Shown: positions 21,064 through 33,178 of the stretch, piece after piece
Layout of the letters: each line of letters starts with the position of its first letter
Position numbering within the stretch: position 1 is the first letter of the stretch
Source of the DNA: Orobanche coerulescens
Lineage: Eukaryota > Streptophyta > Magnoliopsida > Lamiales > Orobanchaceae
Direction: 5' to 3'
Length of the DNA stretch: 64,000 nucleotides
NCBI GenBank assembly: GCA_033398695.1
Contig: CM065803.1
Coordinates: 50,211,501 to 50,275,500, forward strand
Program-made: the position numbers and the translations under genes
Notes under the pieces: model-generated
Database searches by the model: none
Told to the model about the DNA's origin: nothing
Seen by the model: the letters and a program-made list of their open reading frames with translations, nothing else

Positions 21064-22407
21064 ATGGCGCGCACGAAGAAGATGACCAAGCGTGCTAGGA
21101 CCGAGTCATCCCCTACGCGAGGGGAGACCTCTCGGGGTCGGGCCGAGGCGGAGGGGCACCAATTTTCGGACCCCAAGATCCACAAGATATTCAACGAAAA
21201 GATCCGTCCGCGTCCACTTATTCCCGAGAGAGGTTTTACTCCAGCTCCTCAGGACGGGGAGTTGCTCATGATGATTGACGAGATGGGATGGGCTAGATTT
21301 ACCGCACCTCCCGAGCGGCGGTCATTTCGATCGTCCAGAGTTTTATGCCGGCGCTCTGTGAAGCACATCCGGCGGGGCATTCGTTGCCATCTTTAGAGTC
21401 CGGACTCAGTCGACGTCCGAGGGTCACAGTTGATTTCTCCCATCGCTATTCGGAGGCTTTTTGGGTTTCGGCGGTGGACGAGACGGCTATGACCGCGTGA
21501 TGACCGGCCTCACTAAGGAGGCCACGCTTGAGACGATTGCACGGCCAGTGCCGGCTGGGAGCGGCGAGCACGAGCTCATCTACTTTTCACTTCAGAGCTC
21601 GCGCCTCGGCCCGGCTCGGGCGAGCACGGCTTTACTTTATTTGTGCCCGCATTGATCCCACCTCCCGGATCCGTGCAGTTTTCTCTCCCGCGCCGGATAC
21701 TTTTGCTATCACCTCCGGCTGCGCCGATGTGGCCCCCATTCTGGTCCGATCTATCTTCCGAGTATCCGAGGGGGCCAAGACGGGTTGAAGCACCCTTCCC
21801 TCATCTGCGCTTTATGCCGTGATCAGGGCCGACATGGTCGATCGGCGAGCCGATGCTTGCCCCAGGCCCCGATCGACCACCGCATCATATCGCACTTTGA
21901 GCGGTGGGGTGGAGCGCCGGCACACGCTCGGGGCGAGGATTTTTGCTTGAGGAGGCTCACGAGGGATCCCGAGCCACTTTTGTTGACGCACGGAGAGGCC
22001 GGACCGCGGCCGACAGAGCGAGGTTGGAGGAGCTGTTTGATGGGCTGCGGGAGGATATGAGGAGACAGAGAGAAGAGCATAGGGAGGAGTTGAGGAGAGA
22101 GAGAGATGAGATGAGGAGAGAGAGAGAGAGCTGGATGGCTGCCTTGCGAGAGGAGCAGCGGGCGGCGCGAGAGAGTGTTGTTGCTGCCGCCAGAGCCGAG
22201 ATGAGAGAGCAGGCCCGCCGGCGCCCGACGAGCGGAGAGGCGTCTTGCTGCGAGGGAGGCTTATCATCAGGAGCACCTCGCCGCATGGACGGCCCACATC
22301 ATGCATCCCGACGGGCCATTTACTGCGCCCGCCCGGCCAGCCACACCACCCTCCTCACCGGACGATGCCGGCACCAGCTCCTGAGCAGACTGGAGGGGAG
22401 TACTTGA
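21064..22407 (+). pseudogene. Athila ORF-1-like accessory gene, frameshifted
   Basis: It begins MARTKKMTKRARTESSP, followed by FSDPKIHKIFNEKI and PLIPERGF, landmarks of the accessory protein between pol and the 3' LTR in Athila-like elements. The first frame runs to a stop at 21394, but the likely continuation shifts frame near 21315. Several more shifts follow. The last frame (21904-22407) holds a long Arg/Glu-rich coiled coil (EELFDGLREDMRRQREEH and onward). Its role is unknown; related ORFs have been called env-like. The breaks may be real decay or indel errors in a GC-rich methylated stretch. Confidence 0.7.
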
Positions 22408-22915
22408 CCTTTTACTTTTCTTGCATTTCATTTTTGTCCATTGAGGTCAATGTACGTCCTAAGTTTGGGGGATTTACATTCATTCTGCATTCATTCTTTG
22501 TACTCTATTTTCTTGTCAGACATTATATTTTGTTGCACTTTTCTTTCTTTGCGAAAATTTTTTTAGATAGCCTTGCTTGCCGTAGTTTTTCTTTATTCGT
22601 GAATTTTCGTGCTTCTATTATGTGTGATACTGATGTTACGACAATGTCTTTCTCTACGAAGAAGCGGGCGAGTTTTAGTCGAGTTGTAGTCGATTATTTC
22701 ATTACGCTTAGTATTCAATTAGGTCGAAATTTTTCGTGATTGTAGAGGACTTGGCGAGATAAGAGACGATACATACTTGTTTTTAAATCCCCATCAATAC
22801 GTCTGCTACATTTTCCGGATAGTGAGTCGTCTTGTTTCTTTAGTCGTGTTGGCACTTAAATTGAGTTTAGAGTCGGCCGCTTTTCCCTAAAAGTCGAGAT
22901 AATGTGTTCTATGAA
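22408..22915. other. Non-coding 3' region of element C
   Basis: AT-rich with pyrimidine-rich runs. GTCCTAAGTTTGGGGGATTTAC near 22457 resembles a second polypurine-type sequence, but no LTR follows it. Confidence 0.5.
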
Positions 22916-23199
22916 GGGAAGTCTAGTAACGGGGTATTCGCGTGACCGTTGTTTACTCTCGCGTAAAGCAGCGACCACGATTAGACTATTGATTTAGATA
23001 TTTCACATGTGCCAATGATAGGGAGCCTAGTAACCGGGGGCATTCGCGTGACCCGCTGTTTACTCTCGCGTCAAACGGCAACCTTGATTGGGACATGCGG
23101 AAATTATGTATTCGAGTTGTTTCTCCATTGTAGACGGGAACTTAGTAACTAGAAGCATCCATGTGCCCCATGAGTGTCTTTTACGTCAAACGGTTTCCT
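22916..23199 (+). repeat. Three diverged tandem units in the C 3' region
   Basis: Units start at 22916, 23021 and 23136 with the pattern GGGA-(A/G)(C/T)TAGTAAC...CATTCGCGTGACC...TTTACTCTCGCGT-AAA-GGC. The third unit is the most diverged. The period is about 105-115 bases. Confidence 0.75.
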
Positions 23200-23650
23200 A
23201 ATACATGAGAATGGAAGTTCCACCCTAGGATTATCCCGATGAAACATCCCGAGATCCTAACCTAGTGGTCAACTCGAATCGAATTCTTGAGCATATTTAT
23301 ATAAGGGGACACTGTCCGAGGTTTAGTTGTTAGGAGACTCGTGAAAAATTGTGCCTTTAGATCGTGGAACGGGACGAACTAGCTTGTCTATTTTAGCCTT
23401 TCATATTGACGGTCGATTCGACTCATGTTTTGTTAATCTTTGAGTGAGTTTTCTTCATGAACAAATGATTAGGATCGAACTTGATTACTTTGCGGTATCA
23501 CTATTCCGAGTGCAGCTCGCTTTTATGACACTCGTATTATTTAGAAAGAATGGCAGGATAGTATTGATTAGGTTGAACACTATGAGTTGCACGATGATTC
23601 ACGACATTCTTTTATTGACTTTAATTCTTTTTGCTTGAGGACAAGCAAAG

Positions 23651-23668
23651 GCTTAAGTTTGGGGTATT
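23651..23668 (+). other. Polypurine tract region of element C
   Basis: GCTTAAGTTTGGGGTATT directly before the 3' LTR, preceded by TTGAGGACAAGCAAAG, the usual end of Athila-like internal regions. Confidence 0.75.
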
Positions 23669-24976
23669 TGTTAGGCGTATTTTTATACGCTTATTTATCA
23701 TTATTTTGTAGTATTTTGGAGTGTGAACTCATCTAAATGAGTGTTAATGCCTTAATTTTGTATGATTGACAGAAATTGAAGTCCGAAGCTTAAACGAGGC
23801 AAAACGGGCGAAACGGCAAAATCGGGACTATGAGCCGCGGCACAAGGAAGCCGAGCCGCGGCAAAGAAAGACACCACCAAGGGCGAGTAAAGTCGTGTCA
23901 TGCAAGGCACGGCCATGTGAGCCGCGGCACGTAAGGATTTAATTACGCCTGTGTATTCAGATTTTGGCGATGTGCCGCGGCACAGGTTCAGTGAGTCGCG
24001 GCACACTTAGCGGGTTTGGTACGTCTGCGCAGATTTTGGGCCGTTTCGAAGCCAGTTTTCAACCAACTAATACGGACGCGATTTATGGAAGTGCTGAGCT
24101 ATAAATAGGGCTTAAGACCCTAATTTAATTATCTTGGAACGATTGAATCTAAACCTAGGAGAGCTGAAGCTTGAGACAGAGAAGAGGAGGAAAGCAGAAG
24201 AATTCAAGGCGAAGGCGGGAGTCAAGAACGGAGGAATCCGAGCTTCATCTGCGTTTGAATTTTATGCTTTCGTTTATTTATTCTGTATTGTCGCTTTTAG
24301 TATGTCGCTAAAGCCCTAATCTAGGGTTTTGATGAAACCTTTATTTTGACGAATTGATTGAGATTATCCAATTTATTACCTTTTTATTGAGTTTTCCCAA
24401 TTATGTTTAATGCTTGCAATTATCTGGCCAATAGTTGTATTGATTTAATCATTCACTTGAATCGGGAGAGGAGATTTGGTGAGGAACTATTGGTGAGGAC
24501 CGTTTATTCTGTGAGATAGGAATATACTCATAGGAACTACGTGGCCTTTAGGAGATTTCATGCTTTTGCCTAGCGACGAGATAATTCACCTAGGGATAGA
24601 GTGCGTTAGTCGCCGTTAGATAAATCTATTGACCTCGGAGAGGCGGTAGAGTATATTAGCAATCTCCGCCTTCAATAAATTGGGAAAATTATTTATTACG
24701 GATAATCAAGATTAAATTCGGATAAATTAAGGTGGATTCAGAACTCTAGACTTATTTATCATTTGATTCCTTTTATTCAAGCTATCGTTTTCTGTTTAGT
24801 CTTTTATTAATTCTTTTAGTTATTAATCCAAAAACCCAACTTCGATTGTTCAAATAAAATTGGAATACGAAAACGTCGGTAGTTAGAGATTCAATCCTCG
24901 TGGGAACGATACTCTACTTATCACTTTATTACTTGTAAACGATGACGTGCACTTGCGTGTAGGAAATATCGCAACA
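23669..24976 (+). repeat. 3' LTR of element C
   Basis: Same start and end as the 5' LTR, with a class II array at 23831-24006 and the TATA box at 24101-24108. Ends GCAACA, followed by the GCTTT duplication. Confidence 0.92.
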
Positions 24977-24981
24977 GCTTT

Positions 24982-25815
24982 CATAAGCATGTGTGACGCC
25001 AAAGCCCCCCCCCCCCCCCCCATGATCCTTCTTCGCCATGTTCATTGATTTAAGCCTGTTCTTTGGCACGATTAGGAGATGACACCCTCCTATGTTAAAG
25101 AGAATAATGTAGCGACTCGCATAAGCATGGTGCTGAGTCCTCCCTTTTCACCGAGTCCTTATACATACATGATCATAAGTATTATCCTGAGTGGCTTATG
25201 ATGTTATGATGGTGTTCACAAATGGTCGTACTCAAGTAATAACATTATATGTTATGTGGTTCCTTTGACAATGATTGATAAGTTGATGAAACCTGAGTTT
25301 ATGGTTGTCCAACTTGCGGACCAGTCATTGTAAAGGTCGGTTCACCCACTTTTTTTGACAAAGTATTAAAGTGAAATTTTAACGAGTATTTCCTAACATC
25401 CAAGGCTACCTTCTCACAAATTTTGGTGCCATTTGGAGACTTGGAAGGAGGTGAACCACTTAAATGAAGTTTTCACATACCACCAGCCGTTCGATATCAT
25501 TTCGATCGGTTTTTGACCACAAGGTTGATGATTTTGGAATCCTAAACACCCGTTTATACATGCTCACGAAATTTTGAGGTGTTTGGGGCTGGTGAAGGGA
25601 GTGAACTATTCAAGAAAGCACTAGAGGTTCGATAAAACCAACGGCCTATCATCGGTTCAATCGTTTCTTCATGTTCGATCCCGATGGTGCATGGTGGCGG
25701 TTTTGTTGAATTCTCAAGACCAGTAGCTACGGATATGTAGCATAGGTCAACATGTCATATTCACCTATACCTATCATCATTCAAATGCTTAGTTACGAGT
25801 GTAACAGTATGCATT
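24982..25815. other. Degenerate DNA between C and the copia X remnant, with poly-C
   Basis: It contains 17 C at 25005-25021. No gene is supported. Being continuous with the X pol remnant downstream, it is probably decayed element X sequence. Confidence 0.4.
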
Positions 25816-26181
25816 TTGTTAACTGGATTGTGTTAACAATGAAAACCTTTATCGTCCACATGTTCATGTGCCAAAGTGTGTTACCACAACGCATTATGAT
25901 GAGTTATAAATGATGAATATGACATGCGCATTCACTCATAGTCCGCTTAAAAGTATACCTTGGCAGACGATCTAGTAAGTCAATTTGATGAGCTAGTCTT
26001 CCCGTCGTTAGGGGGAGATGCGAACGATCATGTTCCAGTAGAACGACTTGGAATTGTCGTAGTTTGTCCCTACTGTGTCTCACCAAGTTCCCTAAAATGA
26101 CGAGATTAAATACATGCTGCAAACATGTCTGCAAGGATTTTGTCCGGTCATGGACGTTCGTCACCTATAAATGGTGATATG
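25816..26181 (+). pseudogene. Degenerate copia polyprotein X, segment before element E
   Basis: The frame ending at the E insertion reads DDLVSQFDELVFPSLGGDAN and, after two stops, IHAANMSARILSG. The FPSLGGD motif and its surroundings match the linker between integrase and reverse transcriptase in one group of plant copia polyproteins. Stops and loss of flanking motifs show great age. E interrupts it at 26182 with duplication ATATG. Confidence 0.6.
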
Positions 26182-26567
26182 TGTAACACCCCCAGAATAT
26201 GACCGGGAATGTCACACGCCGTAGACCATTATCGCAAGGATCTACCACGCTAAACTCCAAAAGACTAGTTAATGATTGACCGACCGGGGTCAAAATTAAA
26301 TGCAAAACAGACCGACAAGGTCATAAACCAATTCAGAAACTAACGACATTCATATTACAGTGACAACAATAAACTTGAACACAGAAAAGAATGACAACTC
26401 AATTTAATAAATGATAATTACACCCATGCAAGGGTGAATGCTCGAACGACAGAGAAATACCGACCAAAATGAAACAAAAGAAAAGACTCTGACTATGGTG
26501 TGATTAGCATCGTCGTCTTCCATCTCCTTCCAAGCCAATCCCGTGACTGCTCCCGAGCTGCCAAAAC

Positions 26568-28060
26568 CTGAGCGCATAACAGGCACCCCCCCGAAAACTC
26601 GGGGGTTAGCAAACTGGAATTTTGCTAGTGCAAGTACATAATATATAAGATATACGAACAGTAACAACACAAAATTCAACCGCCGTGAAGCCTTAACACA
26701 AACCATACATTCCCATAGTCAACACAGAATAACACTCGCATACACAAGGTGAAAGATAATCACATAGTCATATTCTCTTTACGGAACATAACACCAATGA
26801 GACTTTAAACGAGCCCAAGGAGTCAGAAAAATTCTTTTTGTAAAAGGAGAAGTATTTTGATAAGATAGTTTGCAAACATTATTATTGACTCGGGCCGTCT
26901 TGGGGTTTTGAAAATCGAATGGGAACACTTTTGGAAAATAATTTAAAAAGCTCCTGGGTCCTTGACCCAACATATGGAACACTGTCACAGACGAAATCAT
27001 TACAACATCTCACAGGGTTCTCAACCCAATCCAAATAATATCATCACGAAATCAATCATCTCAACAATCCATAGGGTCCTCGACCCAATACATAGAATAG
27101 CACCACAATACAATCAAAGGTACAAACTTTCATCCGACATATCCTGCTCAAGACCCCCGATTAATTAACCCTTGGAGATTTCGTCAAACCTCCTTGGTTA
27201 ATTAACCCTGATACCAACGCTTTAAAAACAAGTTGAAACAAGCTTTCAAAAACACGAATCGCGGTCTATATCAAGACAAACATTTAAAAGTGAGTTGAAA
27301 GAATTGAGATACGAACATCGTTCGGTAACGGGGTCTTAGCTATCACTCGAATACCCGTAACCAATAAGCCTGCCAGGTGCCTCCATTGCGCACCTGTGCA
27401 CCGACGTTCACTCCACTTTGTTGGCCGCTCCTTGAACATGTCACTGCGCCGGCGATCACTCCCGCAAGAGCGGCCCCTTGACACACGCATTATGTAACGC
27501 CGGCGTTCACCACCCATATGGAGCCGCACATTGCAGCGTACACCAGGCCAGAGTGCACGCCCCGCCCTCAGAGGTTCCCGGATATGACGTTTCTCACAAC
27601 AAGTATCCACATAGTTTCAAACATCAAGCACACGGACAAACGTCACAACAATTTTCAACTCGGTACATCAAGTCACACAATTTCTCCGCCAGTCCATAAC
27701 CATACAAATAAACAATAACACGCACGTTATCAATCAAACTCAATCAACACCGCACATATATCTCTATATTACGACTCAACCGAATATATATTTATATATA
27801 GAGATATATAGATATATATACCTTACTATGTTATATGAATAACTATTAGCATTCATCACTCGTCGATCACCGACATAAGCATATATATCTATATATGTAT
27901 ATACATACATATATTTAACATATAATTATATATAAATACATATATAAATATATACGCATACCTATATATATATACACACAGATATATACATTCGTATAAA
28001 CTCATACACTTCGACAACAATGATTTCACGCAGTTACAATTCGTATATCGAGGTACTTGC
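26568..28060 (-). other. Predicted GC-AG intron in the E 3' LTR
   Basis: On the reverse strand the donor CCAAG|GCAAGTACC is at 28060. A CTAAC branch-like site and a CCCCCGAG...CTCGGGGG-type hairpin lie near 26581-26610. The acceptor GCGCTCAG ends at 26568. The 5' LTR equivalent is 33459 down to 31923. It is longer than in A and B because of AT-rich inserts. Confidence 0.5.
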
Positions 28061-28608
28061 CTTGGTAATACGACGCGAAGGAAACGACGAAGGAATAGGT
28101 TTCGGTCCGAACAATCCTCTCAAATCCGACCCTAACACAATAATGATATACAATCAATCTCAACATCATGAATACGAAGAAATTCCTCCTAGTTCTACCC
28201 GTTGGGACAATTCATCGAACATCAAGAGTGCATAGGGAATTGAAATCGGTCAACGGTGAATTAACGGGATTTCATCCCATCCAATAATAAGGGAACCAAG
28301 GGTCACGAGTATACTATCGAAATCTAACAACAACATCGGTTAAATCGGATTAAAAGACAAGATCACCACCAAACCCTCCCCAAATTCATACTAGGGTTAT
28401 AGGAGATCTTACCTTGATTCAAAGCCGAACAATAGATGATTTGGTGTTGTGGTGATGATATGATGCTAAGTTATACTTCCCAAACGGTGTTTGGATGAAA
28501 ATCTGATGAACCCTCGCCTTGGAAAATCGCCCCGACGTGAAGAAGAGAAGAGGAATGAGAAAATGAGTGAATTTCGCTGGAAAAACGCAGTTATAGGTTG
28601 ACTGCTAT

Positions 28609-28903
28609 GTGTGCCGCGGCCCAGCCGAAGTGTGCCGCGGCACAGGGACAAAAATTGCACCCAGTGATCGGCAGACCGCTCTGTGTGCCGCGGCCCAGCT
28701 GAAGTGTGCCGCGGCACAGGGCTAAAATTGCGCCTAGTGACTCGGCAGTGTGCCGCGGCCCTGCCGGCATGTGCCGCGGCTCACAGTACAGACGAGTCGG
28801 CCAGGACAATTGCAACACGAGTGTGCCGCGGCCCGGACAGGTGTGCCGCGGCAGTGACTCGGCAGTGTGCCGCGGCCCTGCCGGCCTGTGCCACGGATCA
28901 CAG
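28609..28903 (-). repeat. Class II palindrome array in the E 3' LTR
   Basis: About seven units of GCCGCGGCACA, several as GGGCCGCGGCACAC on the element's sense strand. The array ends close to the TATA-like sequence at 28591-28597. Confidence 0.85.
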
Positions 28904-29271
28904 TACAGGCTGCTCGGCCAAAACTGGAAAATGAGTGTCTGAGCTATTTCGACCATAACTCTCTCGTCCGGACTCCGATTGACTCGCGGTTTGAACCATT
29001 GGAAAGCTAACTCGATGCTTTATAATATTGCAAAGATTCAGAATTTTTTAGAGTTTCCAAAAATTAATGGTAATCTAACAAAGTCGAACTCAAACGTGGA
29101 AAAGTCGCTAAAGAACACGGAATTTGATAGAACGACACCGAAACGAACTCGGATGACAAAAAGTGCAGAATAAAATATTCTCATAATGACGAAACGGTCC
29201 TAAGCGAGTCATCGAAATGGACCTCCTCCGGAAAATGAAAATTACCGGAAATCGAAATTGCGGATATTACA

Positions 29272-29308
29272 TTCTACCCTCCTTAAAAGAAGTTTCGTCC
29301 CGAAACTT
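29272..29308 (-). other. Element E polypurine tract and palindrome
   Basis: On the reverse strand AAGTTTCGGGACGAAACTT (29308-29290) precedes a run containing AAGGAGGGTAGA that abuts the 3' LTR. Confidence 0.85.
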
Positions 29309-29916
29309 AAAATAGAGAGCGGTGGAACAATCAAGAAAATAACTACTTGCTCAGCCCCACATCATCACGAGCAATGCGCGAATGCGAGGTTCTAAAAATG
29401 TAAGTGAACACTATAAGTCGAGGTGGAGGAGTATGAATTTCGAGACAATAACTCCAAGAGTTAAGAAAAATCACAAGACGGCTCAGACGTCCTGAAACCA
29501 TGTTTCGAGCTCGACCAACCTCATCCAAGTTCATAACACATTCGGAAGTGTTAATTGGACGCGTGGGAATAATAGTTTCGAACAAAATTGCAAGGATTAA
29601 GTTCAGATATGGAAAGACCACAATAATCCATGGGATTTAACAAAACAGCTCCGAAATTCGTTTGAAGGACGGCAGACTAAGTAGAACAAGATAGTTTACA
29701 ATCATCGAGAGGATCATAATTGAATTACCAACAATGAAAAGTCACACAATACCGGAAATACTAAGAAAAGTACGGGTAATACACTCCCCCATATTAAAAT
29801 ATATTTCGATCCCAAACTTAGAACAACAAGAGTTGGAAACATAGAGCAATGAAATGGAGAACGATCAGAGTCACGATTGTTCAAACCAACAACGATTAGG
29901 ACATATTACAAAATAT
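29309..29916. other. Non-coding internal part of element E, downstream of gag
   Basis: No supported frame. It stands where pol would be expected. Confidence 0.6.
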
Positions 29917-30432
29917 TCATCCTCCCATGTTAGGCTCTTCAGAAGGAGACATAGGGTTTCGGGACATTCTCCGGTCACTTGCTCTGTTCGCCAATAGGGT
30001 AGCATTCTTTGCTAGTTCGGGAATTATCTCACAATGTTTCTCCCGATGACCTTCACACCCGCACCGGTAACAAGTCAAGAGTGGAAAGGGACAATTTGCA
30101 CGAACATGTCCCTGACGATTGCAGTTGAAGCACCCTCCCTTCTTACCGAGAGTCACCGATGCTGACTTGGGATTCCCAGCGCTCACTCCCGATCGCGAAG
30201 ACGATGCGTTCGAACGACGTGGGGGTTTGGGAGCCTTAGACTCTTCACCGACCAAAAATTTCCCAGATATCCTCGGTCTCTTGGCTTCGCTCGTGGGCTC
30301 GACCACTGAGGAGATTTCATAGGATATCGTTTGATCTTGATACTCCTTCACCGTAGCATGAATCGTGGTCGTACGAGCCACCTCGCCGCTTCCATTCCCA
30401 TCACCACGTCTACGTCCGCTGAGGCTCGACAT
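29917..30432 (-). CDS. Gag C-terminal remnant with two zinc knuckles (element E)
   Basis: The chosen start is the ATG at 30432 (MSSLSGRRRGDGNG); the frame is open further upstream to 30546 with an unlike, hydrophobic sequence. After a basic Ser/Pro-rich linker come CFNCNRQGHVRANC and CYRCGCEGHREKHC, both CX2CX4HX4C nucleocapsid knuckles that bind the element RNA. The capsid half of gag, protease, reverse transcriptase and integrase are all missing. The product could at most bind RNA. Confidence 0.8.
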   Translation of the reverse strand: MSSLSGRRRGDGNGSGEVARTTTIHATVKEYQDQTISYEISSVVEPTSEAKRPRISGKFLVGEESKAPKPPRRSNASSSRSGVSAGNPKSASVTLGKKGGCFNCNRQGHVRANCPFPLLTCYRCGCEGHREKHCEIIPELAKNATLLANRASDRRMSRNPMSPSEEPNMGG

Positions 30433-30546
30433 ACTAATACGGACAACACCGATCAACAGTATTAGTTTATTAGTCGTACAATATACCACAATTATCAACC
30501 CGAGTTTAGTTAGCTTCCTTAGAATAATGGTACTATCGTAAAGCAC

Positions 30547-31520
30547 AAAGTTTTATGAAGTCAATTTCGAGTTCCTCGACGAGGACGATCATTATATGTA
30601 TGCACTTAATGAAAACAAATTTTTGAAAAAGAGGGCTAGTTACGTTGCGCCCAAGACTTGTAAATACTGTCTTTTATTTCGGAAGAGGAAGTTTATATAA
30701 CAACTCTAAAAATTATTTTCGAGTGATGTATAAAAGAAAAAAAAATCGAAAATTGATTCGTACCTAATTTGAAATATTTCAAAAGTGTTGAGTCCCAAAT
30801 ACCACAATTTTGAAAATCTTTCCTCTTCTTCCAAAATGTTTATTCGAAAGAATTTTCCACCGAGATACGTGACCATTTAACATGACGATATTAAATCAGG
30901 CTTTACACAATGTTAGAAAATTTCAAAGCATCACTTTAAAATATTCGTGATACTACAGCGCCGTGGGCCCCGTGCCGGAACCTACCAGGCTAAAAATCAT
31001 ATTAAAAAAAATGTTCAAAATGCCAAAAAGGCCGATGTCGGTAATATACTCAAATACTCACAAAAGTCATTTATAAAATATCAAATACCGTCATAAGAAT
31101 ACTATCAAACGTGCAAGACCAAAATATCAAACTCGGTTTGCAAGATATCAAAAGCAATCTTAAAATACTCATGCGGTGGATAAAATTATCATTCATAAAT
31201 TTATTCTAATAAAGTGTCGAAACAGATAAATATGCTCGACTTCCGAAGCATACTACATAACCATTTTTACTCGGACCGCATACGCATGTTATATCCTAAA
31301 ACAATAATATCACCAACAAGTTCCAATCCCTAGTTCACATTAAACATATTAGCACAATATATTCAAATACGTATATAAGGGAAACTTACGATCGGGAGGC
31401 TTACCATCACGGATTGCCGGAAGATGATGTCGGAACCATGATACTAATCACAACTCTGATGCGCGCGACTTACACAAGACATGGACTTGACCCAACTGCC
31501 TAGGTTTTTCGCAAACCTAA
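30547..31520. other. Non-coding leader of element E
   Basis: AT-rich. GTGGGCCCCGTGCCGGAACCTACCAGGCT near 30964 resembles the LTR-end block of the B/F type in reverse orientation, but no terminal TGTAACAC is present. No gene seen. Confidence 0.45.
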
Positions 31521-31532
31521 GCTCTGATACCA
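31521..31532 (-). other. Primer binding site of element E
   Basis: Reverse complement of GCTCTGATACCA, i.e. TGGTATCAGAGC, a perfect tRNA-iMet-type site four bases from the 5' LTR. Confidence 0.92.
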
Positions 31533-33137
31533 TAAATGTAACACCCCCAGAATATGACCGGGAATGTCACACGCTGTAGACCCTTATCGCAAGGATCTAC
31601 CAGGCTAAACTCTAAAAGACCACTTAATGATTGACCGACTGGGGTCAAAATTAAATGCAAAGCAGACCGACAAGGTCATAAACCAATTCAGAAACTAACG
31701 ACATTCATATTACAGTGACAACAATAAACTTGAACACAGAAAATAATGACAACTCAATTTAATAAATGATAACTACACCCATGCAAGGGTGAATGCTCGA
31801 ACGACAGAGAAATACCGACCAAAATGAAACAAAAGAAAAGACTCTGACTCTGGTGTGATTAGCATCGTCGCCTTCCATCTCCTTCCAAGCCAATCCCGTG
31901 ACTGCTCCCGAGCTGCCAAAACCTGAGCGCATAACAGGCACCCACCCCCCGAAAACTCGGGGGTTAGCAAACTGGAATTTTGCTAGTGTAAGTACATAAT
32001 ATACAAGATATACGAACAGTAACAACACAAAATTCAACCGCCGTGAAGCCTTAACACAAACCATACATTTTCATAGTCAACACAGAATAACACTCACATA
32101 CACAAGGTGAAAGATAATCACATAGTCATATTCTCTTTACGGAACATAACAACAATGAGACTTTAAACGAGCCCAAGGAGTCAGAAAAATTCCTTTTGTA
32201 AAAGGAGAAGTATTTTGATAAGATAGTTTGCAAACATTATTATTGACTCGGGCCGTCTTGGGGTTTTGAAAATCGAATGGGAACACTTTTGGAAAATAAT
32301 TTAAAAAGCTCTCGGGTCCTTGACCCAACATATGGAACACTGTCACAGACGAAATCATTACAACATCTCACAGGGTTCTCAACCCAATCCAAATAATATC
32401 ATCACGAAATCAATCATCTCAACAATCCACAGGGTCCTTGACCCAATACACAGAATAGCACCACAATACAATCAAAGGTACAAACTTTCATCCGACATAT
32501 CCTGCTCAAGACCCCCGATTAATTAACCCTCGGAGATTTCATCAAACCTCATTGGTTAATTAACCCTGATACCAACGCTTTAAAAACAAGTTGAAACAAG
32601 CTTTCAAAAACAGGAATCGCGGTCTATATCAAGACAAACATTTAAAAGTGAGTTGAAAGAATTGAGATACGAACATCGTTCGGTAACGGGGTCTTAGCTA
32701 TCACTCGAATACCCGTAACCAATAAGCCTGCCAGGCGCCTCCATTGCGCACCTGTGCACCGGCGTTCACTCCACTATGTTGGCCGCTCCTTGAACATGTC
32801 ACTGCGCCGATGATCACTCCCGCAAGAGCCGCCCCTTGACACACGTATTATGTAACACTGGCGTTCACCACCCATATGGAGCCGCACATTGCAGCGTACA
32901 CCAGGCCGGAGTGCACGCCCCGCCCTCAGAGGTTCCCGGATATGACGTTTCTCATAACAAGTATCCACATAGTTTCAAACATCAAGCACACAGACAAACG
33001 TCACAACAATTTTCAACTCGGTACATCAAGTCACAATTTCTCCGCCAATCCATAACCATACAAATAAATAATAACACGCACGTTATCAATCAAACTCATT
33101 CAACACCGCACATATATCTCTATATTGCGACTCAACC

Positions 33138-33140
<3 letters not shown>

Positions 33141-33174
<34 letters not shown>
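33141..33174. repeat. TA dinucleotide repeat
   Basis: About 17 TA units in the E 5' LTR intron. The 3' LTR has shorter interrupted TA runs here. Confidence 0.9.

Positions 33175-33178
<4 letters not shown>

Larger units (their letters stand above)
15866..24976 (+). mobile_element. Element C: Athila-like gypsy element with gag-protease and accessory ORF, no RT or integrase
   Basis: LTRs of 1.30 kb flank the element, with target duplication GCTTT at 15861-15865 and 24977-24981. The primer site TGGCGCCGTTG is the Athila/Tat type (tRNA-Asp). Inside are gag, a retropepsin-like region, the conserved GGGAGGCAACCC motif, a palindrome array, an accessory ORF with coiled coil, a triplicated repeat and the typical end (TTGAGGACAAGCAAAGGCTTAAGTTTGGGG). 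Reverse transcriptase, RNase H and integrase are absent between 19961 and 23668, so it must be mobilised by other elements. Confidence 0.9.
26182..29271 (-). repeat. 3' LTR of element E
   Basis: On the reverse strand it begins TGTAATATCCGC (at 29271) and ends GGGGGTGTTACA (at 26182). It holds a class II array (28609-28903), a TATA-like CCTATAA at 28591-28597 (reverse complement) and a long predicted intron. Confidence 0.92.

Noticed and set aside
21812..22306. Reverse-strand Ser/Leu-rich frame of 164 codons
   Set aside because: It is the antisense of the Arg/Glu-rich coiled-coil coding stretch of the C accessory ORF.
22245..22739. Forward frame of 164 codons after the C accessory ORF
   Set aside because: It starts inside the accessory ORF in another frame and runs into T-rich non-coding sequence, giving a Phe-rich chance translation.
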